A DNA stretch of 27,628 nucleotides from Gemmatimonadota bacterium (GTDB taxonomy: Bacteria; Latescibacterota; UBA2968): positions 1-27,628 of the forward strand of contig PAXL01000072.1 of the NCBI GenBank assembly GCA_002714465.1, read 5' to 3'. The position numbers and the translations under genes were made by a program. The notes under the pieces were generated by a model. It worked only from the letters and a program-made list of their open reading frames with translations, was not told the origin of the DNA and did no database searches. Positions 22,352 through 27,628 of this stretch are shown here, in pieces. Position 1 is the first letter of the stretch. The number at the start of each line of letters is the position of its first letter.

Positions 22352-23866
22352 ATGGAATCGAATCCCCTTATCGCAGGCCTGGATGTCGGAACAACGAACG
22401 TCAAGGCCCTGATCGCAGAACCGAACGGGCACGTCTTGGCAACAGCATCGGTACCCACACCGACAAATCATCCGCAGCCAGGCTGGGCGCACTACGAGCC
22501 TGAAGACATCTGGTCCTCGGCCTGCCAAGCTCTGCGTCAGGCCACATCTAAGGTTCCGGAGCCCGATCGGATCGCGGGAATCGCGGTTGCCAGCATTGGA
22601 GAAACAGCATTCCCCGTCAATCAAGCAGGCCAGACAACATTCCCGGGAATCGCATGGTATGACACACGTGCACGAACGCAATGCGATTGGCTTGTGGAGC
22701 ATATCGGGGCCGAAAGGATATACGCAACGTGCAGGATGTCGATTCAGCCGATCTACGGATTATGCAAGATGCTCTGGCTCAGGGACAACGAACCTCGAGC
22801 ATTCTCTGATGCTGTATGCTGGCTGAACACGGCAGACTACGTTGCTTTTAGGCTGTCAGGTGAGAAGGCAACAGACCCGTCACTCGCCTCTCGTGCGCTT
22901 CTGTTCGATGTCGATAGATTCGCTTGGGCTAGAAGCCTGCTCGAAGACTGTGGTCTCTCACCCGAATTGCTGGCGCCTTTACATCGGAGCGGCACCGCTA
23001 TCGGCACGGTTCTTCCCGATGTGGCCGAGGCGACGGGGATACCCTCTTCGGCGCAGGTCTCAACTGGAGGCCATGACCACGTCGTCGGCGCGCTTGGCGT
23101 CGGTGTGACAGAACCGGGAACAGTTCTCAATTCGCTCGGTACCGCTGAGGCTTTGTTCCTCCCCATCCTATCTCCTCTAAACAGGCCCGAGATGGCCCAA
23201 AAGGGCTACAGTGTAGGGGGGCACGTCGCGTGGGATCGCTTCTACGCGATCGGCGGACTCTACTCGTCGGGCGGAAGCGTTAACTGGGTCAAGAGTCTGT
23301 TGGGAGATCTCAATCACCGGACGCTACTGGAGTCGGCATCTAACGTAGAACCAGGAAGCCTCGGTGTCCTGTTCCTACCTCATCTACGTATTGCGAACCC
23401 ACCATTCGGCGATGCACCCTCAAGAGGGGCATTTGTCGGCCTTTCGGGAGATGTAGACAAAGGTATTCTCTACAGAGCGGTGCTTGAGGGAATTGCGATG
23501 GAAGCCAAGCTCTGTCTTGGCGGACTCCTCGATTACGCGGAACTCGAAAACCCCGACCGTATCATCGCAATCGGTGGTTCGACCCGGAACGACCTGCTTA
23601 TGCAGATCAAGGCGAGCGTGTATGACAGAGCAATCACGGTCTCCAGTGTTGAGGAAGGCACCGCGCTTGGCGCTGCCCTCTTGGGTGGGCTTGGCGCCGG
23701 TGTTTACTCAGATCTGGAAGACATATCGACAACGGTCGAGCGACGGACTAGGACTATAGAGTCCGATCCAGGCTTGGTCAGTCGGTATGCTGAGCTTTTT
23801 GAGACCTACGCTCAGGTATATCCGTCCCTCAAAGAACTTAACTCACAAATCGACGCAAACCGCTGA
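22352..23866 (+). CDS. FGGY-family carbohydrate kinase (xylulokinase-like)
   Basis: Phosphorylates a sugar or polyol with ATP. The 504-residue product has the first ATPase loop LIAGLDVGTTNVKALIAEP (6-24), GWAHYEPEDIW, AWYDTRA, WLNTADYVAFRLSG, the catalytic Asp242 in STGGHDHVVGALGVG, GTAEALFLP, RAVLEGIAMEAK (FGGY signature-like) and the adenosine motif IIAIGGSTRNDLLMQIKASV, plus GTALGAALLGGLGAG. This is a complete FGGY kinase; xylulose, fuculose, ribulose or erythritol-type substrates are all possible. The ATG at 22352 is chosen because homology starts there; an upstream in-frame start would add 35 residues without family features, and no Shine-Dalgarno precedes either. The Gfo/Idh/MocA gene follows 13 bases later, as a two-gene operon. 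Confidence 0.9.
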   Translation: MESNPLIAGLDVGTTNVKALIAEPNGHVLATASVPTPTNHPQPGWAHYEPEDIWSSACQALRQATSKVPEPDRIAGIAVASIGETAFPVNQAGQTTFPGIAWYDTRARTQCDWLVEHIGAERIYATCRMSIQPIYGLCKMLWLRDNEPRAFSDAVCWLNTADYVAFRLSGEKATDPSLASRALLFDVDRFAWARSLLEDCGLSPELLAPLHRSGTAIGTVLPDVAEATGIPSSAQVSTGGHDHVVGALGVGVTEPGTVLNSLGTAEALFLPILSPLNRPEMAQKGYSVGGHVAWDRFYAIGGLYSSGGSVNWVKSLLGDLNHRTLLESASNVEPGSLGVLFLPHLRIANPPFGDAPSRGAFVGLSGDVDKGILYRAVLEGIAMEAKLCLGGLLDYAELENPDRIIAIGGSTRNDLLMQIKASVYDRAITVSSVEEGTALGAALLGGLGAGVYSDLEDISTTVERRTRTIESDPGLVSRYAELFETYAQVYPSLKELNSQIDANR

Positions 23867-23879
23867 ACAGGGAGACCCC

Positions 23880-24866
23880 ATGGAAGACATACAATGCGCA
23901 ATCGTTGGATACGGAGGGATCGCCGCCTTCCACGCCGACGCAATAGAACAGGTCGAGGGCGCTCGAATCAAAACCGTCGTGGGCAGACGACAGGAACCAA
24001 CCGAGGCGTTCGCCAGAAAACGACGTGCAGAATCCTGGACGATCGACTATTCAGAGATGCTGAAGGACGATGGCATCGATGCCGTCATCATCACTAGTCC
24101 CTCGGAGCTGCACTTCAACCAGACATCAGCAGCAATCGAATCAGGCAAACACGTCCTGGTCGAGATCCCTATGGCTATGTCGCACAAGGGCGCACGCACG
24201 ATTGCGGGCCAAGCGAGGAAGGCCGACCGGAAAGTAATGGTTGCGCACACGCGTCGATTCGATGGTGTTGGAGTATTCACGAAGGAATTCATCGCGTCCG
24301 GAAAGACCGGTGCGATCTACCAGCACCACGTGATGAGCTGCTGGTTGCGTCACCAGAACATAGGCTGGACGGGATACCAGAGAAGCTGGACAGACGATGT
24401 TCTGTTCCATCACGGTTGCCACTCGGTCGATTTTTCGCAGTGGACAATCGACTCGGACATCCGGCGCGTGGTTGGCGAACTGGCGCCTTTGAACACGGTC
24501 AACGGCACATCGATGGACTTCAGCATGCTGATCCGCTATGCGAACGAAACGATCGCGACCATCAGCCTCTCTTACAACGCGCATCAACCCTTTAGAGCGA
24601 ATCGCTACAGCTGCGAAAACGGGTCTCTCGAGATCGAAGGCAAAATCGTGCGGTTCAATGGCGAGTCCGTCTTCGAGACACCCGCGAATCCGGAAGATGG
24701 TGTGCTAGTACAGGATCGTGAATTCTTCGATGCCATCCGCGAAAACCGTCAGCCTTCGTGCAACGCAGATGATGCACTTAGGGCCCTGCGTCCCCTTCAG
24801 CAGGTGTATGACCAGGCCTTGACGGCCGAAGGGTCAAAACGCTACAAGAGGCCCTGGGACCTTTAA
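23880..24866 (+). CDS. Gfo/Idh/MocA-family oxidoreductase with EIP instead of EKP
   Basis: A 328-residue NAD(P)-dependent sugar or polyol dehydrogenase. The Rossmann motif is CAIVGYGGIAAFHADAI (6-22), followed by VIITSPSELHFNQTSAAIESGKHVLVEIPMAM (69-100) and the C-terminal substrate domain with FHHGCHSVDFSQW, the HxxxD-type catalytic region. The family's catalytic Lys in the EKP motif is replaced by Ile96 (EIP), as reported for some aromatic- or hydroxy-semialdehyde-acting relatives, so a different proton relay or no dehydrogenase activity is possible. The ATG at 23880 has GGGAG 5 bases upstream and lies 13 bases after the kinase stop. It probably acts in the same pathway as the kinase. A short spacer of 51 bases separates it from the convergent isomerase gene. 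Confidence 0.88.
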   Translation: MEDIQCAIVGYGGIAAFHADAIEQVEGARIKTVVGRRQEPTEAFARKRRAESWTIDYSEMLKDDGIDAVIITSPSELHFNQTSAAIESGKHVLVEIPMAMSHKGARTIAGQARKADRKVMVAHTRRFDGVGVFTKEFIASGKTGAIYQHHVMSCWLRHQNIGWTGYQRSWTDDVLFHHGCHSVDFSQWTIDSDIRRVVGELAPLNTVNGTSMDFSMLIRYANETIATISLSYNAHQPFRANRYSCENGSLEIEGKIVRFNGESVFETPANPEDGVLVQDREFFDAIRENRQPSCNADDALRALRPLQQVYDQALTAEGSKRYKRPWDL

Positions 24867-24917
24867 CGGGCAACTGCAAATGGTCGAGATGACTTGATTT
24901 CCTCACCCGTGCATCCC

Positions 24918-25754
24918 CTACATCTCTATTCTCAGATCCGATCCGATTGATCGCAGGTGGACAGCTGCTTCGGCATACGCTGCCTCCCCCTTCAGATGCT
25001 CAAGCATGATCGGAATGTCAGGTCCCAATTTATCCAACTCAGTCAAATACACCTGATAATCCAGGTTACCCTGGCCAGGTGCGATTTCGTCAAGATGAAC
25101 GGTCAGCTCGGACGACATGATGATGTCCTTTGCGTGACAGCTCACTACGCGATTGCCCAGCTTCCGAAAGCTATCCTTCAGCAGCTCACCCGTGTGATAG
25201 TATCGGTCAGGTGAAGTGACGATGTTCACCGGATCGAAGTGAACACCACAGCTATCGCGATCGATTGCTTTCAAGAGGTCCAAATACGAATCGACCGAAT
25301 CCGGATACAGCCAAGGCATGGTTTCAATCGCATAGACCGCTCGCTTCGGCTTGACCCCATCCACAATCTCGCGTACTGACGCCACAATCAGATCGAAGGT
25401 ATCCGCCGTCAGATTGTCAGGATGACAGTCTGCCCATCCGTCTCCACGTGACCCGGTGACATTAACTGCACAATTGGCATCGATCTCATCAGCCAGTGAT
25501 AGTTTCGCCTGACAGTTCGAGATGCCCGTTGCCCGTTTATCGTCATCTGGACTGATTGGATTGTTCCCGAATGCGCCGACCTCGGCTATCAGGATAGCTG
25601 CATCCTTGGCGGCTTTTCTATAAGCTGCGACCTCTTGGCTGTCGTCCCCGGACTTGATCGGACAGAAAGCGGCGCGATACCCCAGTCGCCTGATCGCTTC
25701 AACCCAGGCCTCGGGACTGCTTGTATCGCCAAAGACAGGCCCTCCGAGCCTCAT
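24918..25754 (-). CDS. Xylose-isomerase-like TIM-barrel sugar isomerase/epimerase
   Basis: A 278-residue protein of the AP-endonuclease-2/IolE-IolI-like TIM-barrel family. Putative metal ligands lie at the ends of successive strands: Glu144 in YAIETMPWLY, Asp174 in CGVHFDPVNIVTSP, His207 in VVSCHAKDI and Glu252 in IMLEHLKGEAAY; LDEIAPGQGNLDY matches the family's PG-G--D loop. Such enzymes isomerise or epimerise keto sugars and inosose-type compounds. The ATG at 25754 has AAGAGA about 8 bases upstream. It lies 18 bases after the aldo/keto reductase gene and is the last of the minus-strand sugar operon. The exact substrate is unknown; myo-inositol, xylose and tagatose/psicose-like chemistry are all open. 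Confidence 0.87.
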   Translation of the reverse strand: MRLGGPVFGDTSSPEAWVEAIRRLGYRAAFCPIKSGDDSQEVAAYRKAAKDAAILIAEVGAFGNNPISPDDDKRATGISNCQAKLSLADEIDANCAVNVTGSRGDGWADCHPDNLTADTFDLIVASVREIVDGVKPKRAVYAIETMPWLYPDSVDSYLDLLKAIDRDSCGVHFDPVNIVTSPDRYYHTGELLKDSFRKLGNRVVSCHAKDIIMSSELTVHLDEIAPGQGNLDYQVYLTELDKLGPDIPIMLEHLKGEAAYAEAAVHLRSIGSDLRIEM

Positions 25755-25772
25755 TCGTTGTCTCTTTTCACG

Positions 25773-26705
25773 TCAGTTTCCCATGATTCCACTGATCTTC
25801 GCAAGGGCCTTCTCGGACAGAACAGCGCACCCGGCCTCTGCGTTGGTGGCCGCCTGATCTGCGCTCTTCGCACCGGGGATCACGACCGAGACGGCCGGAT
25901 TCGATATAACATACTGGAGCGCAAGCTGAACCATCCCCTTCCCCGGCGACGCGATGTCTTTTAACCTGTCCACTCTCTCAATCGTCGACTCGTAGTTCGC
26001 CTGAGCTTCGGCATCTTCGTGCATGACGACTCGGACCGTGTCGGTGAACCGAGTCATCTTGTCGTATCGACCGGACAGCAGCCCTTTGGCGAGCGGCCCT
26101 CTCACCATCACCCCAATATCGTTCTCCTGACAATAGGGCAGAAACTCAGCCTCGGGTTTCCGGTTTAGGATAGAATAGTCGACCTGCACAACGCTGCAGT
26201 TCCCCTCCGTGTTGAATCGCTTCAATACATCTAGGCTATTTGTAGAAATGCCATACGATCGAATCCGCCCCTCTCCAAGCAGGGCTTCAAAACCTTCGAT
26301 GTATACTGATGGATCTTCGATATCTCCCTCGTGGCAGAGGACGACATCCAGCCAATCGGTGCTCAACCGGTGAAGGGATGCGTGTATGCAGAGACGGATC
26401 ACATCAGCACCCGTGCGTGAAAGCTCGGCGTTCGTCCGCTTGCCCCAGTTCCCTGTCTTGCTGACAACCGTCACCTGATGGCGAATTCCGGATAGCCCCC
26501 GCCCGAGTCGCTCCTCGGAAAGCCCGTTCGGGATTCCATAAGACTCGGCTGTATCGAAGAGCGTTATGCCATTGTCAAAGGCGCTTCGGATCGTTGCCTG
26601 TGCCGTATCCTCGTCGATCTTACCCCACTGGTTCCCGATATTCCACGTGCCCAGCCCCACGACCGAGCAAGGAATCCTCGTCTTCCCAAGCATCTTCGTT
26701 AACAT
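25773..26705 (-). CDS. Aldo/keto reductase
   Basis: A 310-residue NADPH-dependent carbonyl reductase or alcohol dehydrogenase with a TIM-barrel fold. The catalytic tetrad is present: Asp51 and Tyr56 in LFDTAESYG, Lys83 in VVSKTG and His125 in DVVLCHEGD. GLGTWNIGNQWG at the N-terminus, GEGRIRSYGISTNSLD, VVQVDYSILNRKPEAEFLPYC and ALQYVISNPAVSVVIPGAKSADQAATN (cofactor phosphate region) are typical of AKR families of the YajO/L-glyceraldehyde-3-phosphate-reductase or fucose-dehydrogenase kind. The ATG at 26705 has AAAGGTGA about 7 bases upstream. It sits 22 bases after the GNAT gene and 18 before the isomerase, so it is inside the operon. It probably oxidises a sugar or reduces an aldehyde intermediate. 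Confidence 0.92.
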   Translation of the reverse strand: MLTKMLGKTRIPCSVVGLGTWNIGNQWGKIDEDTAQATIRSAFDNGITLFDTAESYGIPNGLSEERLGRGLSGIRHQVTVVSKTGNWGKRTNAELSRTGADVIRLCIHASLHRLSTDWLDVVLCHEGDIEDPSVYIEGFEALLGEGRIRSYGISTNSLDVLKRFNTEGNCSVVQVDYSILNRKPEAEFLPYCQENDIGVMVRGPLAKGLLSGRYDKMTRFTDTVRVVMHEDAEAQANYESTIERVDRLKDIASPGKGMVQLALQYVISNPAVSVVIPGAKSADQAATNAEAGCAVLSEKALAKISGIMGN

Positions 26706-26727
26706 CCAGCTTCACCTTTCGGCCAGT

Positions 26728-27207
26728 TCAGAAATTCAGTCGCATCTCGTAGGAAGGGAATCGTCCATCGACCTCTCGGGTTCGGACGAACCCGACCTTC
26801 TGATAGAGGGCCTGCCCCCGAGCGTTGTCTTGGTTAACGGTAAGCCGAACGCCCGTTTTCTCAACTGACCGCGCAACCTCGATGGAAATCTGCATCAGAT
26901 GCCGGCCCACCCCGCGGCCCTGCCAGTCGTCCACAACACAGATCCCCAGCGTCGGCACGTCCCGATTGAGTTGCTCCAGCCAGACATACCCGACCACGTC
27001 ATCCGCCATATTAAGAGCTAAGTGACAGAGTATCTCAGAATCTCTCGCAACGGCCAATCCGGATTCGTGCCCTAGCTCGTATGGATGAAAGTAATAGTAG
27101 GTTTTCTCACCGCAGCGTTCGAGCATCGCACCGATCGCGTCCCCGTCATCCTCACGCTTCTCGCGGATGCGAAGGAGGTCGCCGGACGACAGCCGAAACT
27201 CATTCAT
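26728..27207 (-). CDS. GNAT-family N-acetyltransferase
   Basis: A 159-residue acetyl-CoA-dependent acyltransferase. Motif A, GICVVDDWQGRGVGRHLMQI (88-107), has the Q/R-x-x-G-x-G/A pyrophosphate-binding loop (QGRGVG), and motif B follows in VNQDNARGQALYQKVGFVR with the conserved ALYQKVGF. The N-terminal half (LLRIREKREDDGDAIGAMLERCGEKTYYYFHPYELG) fits strand 1 and helices 1-2. The acceptor is unknown; protein, antibiotic or amino-sugar substrates are all seen in the family. The ATG at 27207 overlaps the preceding Gfo/Idh/MocA stop by 8 bases, which suggests coupling; an upstream in-frame start would add a segment read antisense to that gene's end. Its place among sugar genes may mean an amino-sugar or sugar-derived acceptor. 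Confidence 0.9.
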   Translation of the reverse strand: MNEFRLSSGDLLRIREKREDDGDAIGAMLERCGEKTYYYFHPYELGHESGLAVARDSEILCHLALNMADDVVGYVWLEQLNRDVPTLGICVVDDWQGRGVGRHLMQISIEVARSVEKTGVRLTVNQDNARGQALYQKVGFVRTREVDGRFPSYEMRLNF

Positions 27208-27628
27208 CGGCGACAGTCGCGATTCGCTGTTCCGTATCCGACCTGTAGGCCGCATCCGTCACCTGAAGACACCGAAGCCCATCTAGCCCAGAAGCGATCG
27301 GGACGTCCCCTGACCCAACACAGCGACCAAAGTCGCTGAGCAGACCGCTGTAATAGTCCGGAAATACCACATCCTCTTCCGTCATTTCGTCTCCAGTAAC
27401 GATCCGCAGCTTATTCCCTAAGAACAGCGATCCCTCGGACCCATATACCTCGAGGACATTACCACCAGAAGGAACCGTACACGTTGCAGTCAGCGTGCCG
27501 TGGACACCCGATTCGAACTCGACAAGCGTGTGAGCCGTTTCTTCGACAGGCCAAGAGAAGACACGATGCGACCCCATGTAAGCCACCTTCGTGATGTCCC
27601 CAAGGAGGTATCGGAACAGATCAAGATA
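27200..27628 (-). CDS. Gfo/Idh/MocA-family oxidoreductase, C-terminal part (runs off the window)
   Basis: The frame is open to the window's end; the visible 142 residues are the C-terminal substrate-binding domain. It begins YLDLFRYLLGDITKVAYMG, the common H-xD-RYLLG-I--V region of the family, then TAHTLVEFESGVHGTLTATCTVPSGGNVLEVYGSEGSLFL, the beta-sheet that ends in a VYGSEGSL-type strand, DYYSGLLSDFGRCVGSGDVPIASGLDGLRCLQVTDAAYRSD, and a short tail. The Rossmann domain and EKP motif would lie beyond base 27628 and cannot be checked. It starts the minus-strand sugar operon in this window and overlaps the GNAT gene by 8 bases. It is a different protein from the one at 23880-24866. Confidence 0.87.
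   Translation of the reverse strand, partial: YLDLFRYLLGDITKVAYMGSHRVFSWPVEETAHTLVEFESGVHGTLTATCTVPSGGNVLEVYGSEGSLFLGNKLRIVTGDEMTEEDVVFPDYYSGLLSDFGRCVGSGDVPIASGLDGLRCLQVTDAAYRSDTEQRIATVADE

Noticed and set aside
1..27628. tRNA, rRNA, CRISPR repeats, insertion sequences, prophage or defence genes
   Set aside because: No cloverleaf, no regularly spaced repeats, no transposase, integrase or nuclease motifs were seen on either strand.

Overview
The window reads as ordinary bacterial chromosome of moderately high GC (about 55-57% by eye), with no rRNA, tRNA, CRISPR array, transposase or phage gene that I can see. The secreted protein at 2611-3420 ends in a NMPNPFNPSTTISY-type C-terminal domain (FlgD-like Ig / type IX sorting style), common in the Fibrobacterota-Chlorobi-Bacteroidota group and in candidate phyla such as Latescibacterota, Poribacteria and KSB1. 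With non-ATG starts and many sugar and small-molecule oxidoreductase genes, this suggests an uncultivated marine or sediment lineage of that kind. The phylum is inference.

Layout. (1) 1-777: a thiolase fragment (+) meets a 3'-truncated mreB (-) tail to tail at about base 145, so this end is either rearranged or misassembled. (2) 894-3420, minus strand: purN with its own promoter; pcm followed by an unlisted 54-codon membrane micro-ORF; and a secreted cohesin-like/FlgD-like protein with two good sigma70-type promoters. (3) 3576-8773, minus: a tightly packed tetrapyrrole operon in the order CcsA/HemX-like membrane protein, precorrin-2 dehydrogenase, hemA, hemC, and a uroporphyrinogen-III methyltransferase/synthase fusion. 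Start and stop codons overlap at several joins. It covers glutamyl-tRNA to GSA, hydroxymethylbilane, uroporphyrinogen III, and the branch to precorrin-2 and sirohydrochlorin; hemL and hemB are not in the window. (4) 9090-12609, minus: a four-gene overlapping operon of a hypothetical protein, a GT2 glycosyltransferase, an LPG-synthase-TM/AglD-type membrane protein and anmK, pointing to envelope glycan work. (5) 12863-17568: a MATE exporter (-) with a small uncharacterised ORF before it, an orphan dihydrolipoamide-dehydrogenase-like flavoprotein (+) and an MFS transporter (-).

(6) 17690-21220: a cytoplasmic gamma-glutamyltranspeptidase-family hydrolase, a stand-alone cyclic-nucleotide-binding protein, and a divergent ArgE/DapE-type M20 deacylase. 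A strong intrinsic terminator sits only 18 bases upstream of the transpeptidase start codon, which makes conditional read-through (attenuation) a reasonable idea. (7) 21328-27628: a carbohydrate or sugar-acid catabolic neighbourhood. A GarR-like 3-hydroxyacid dehydrogenase (-) is divergent from an FGGY sugar kinase plus a Gfo/Idh/MocA oxidoreductase (+). These converge on a second minus-strand run: a Gfo/Idh/MocA oxidoreductase cut by the window end, a GNAT acetyltransferase, an aldo/keto reductase and a xylose-isomerase-like TIM-barrel isomerase. Together they look like a pathway that oxidises, isomerises and phosphorylates a sugar or polyol; the substrate cannot be read from sequence alone.

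No obvious defence or mobile system was found. The best leads are the chimeric left junction, the hairpin in front of the transpeptidase gene with a substrate-site Arg apparently replaced by Cys, the EKP-to-EIP change in one Gfo/Idh/MocA enzyme, and several small ORFs.
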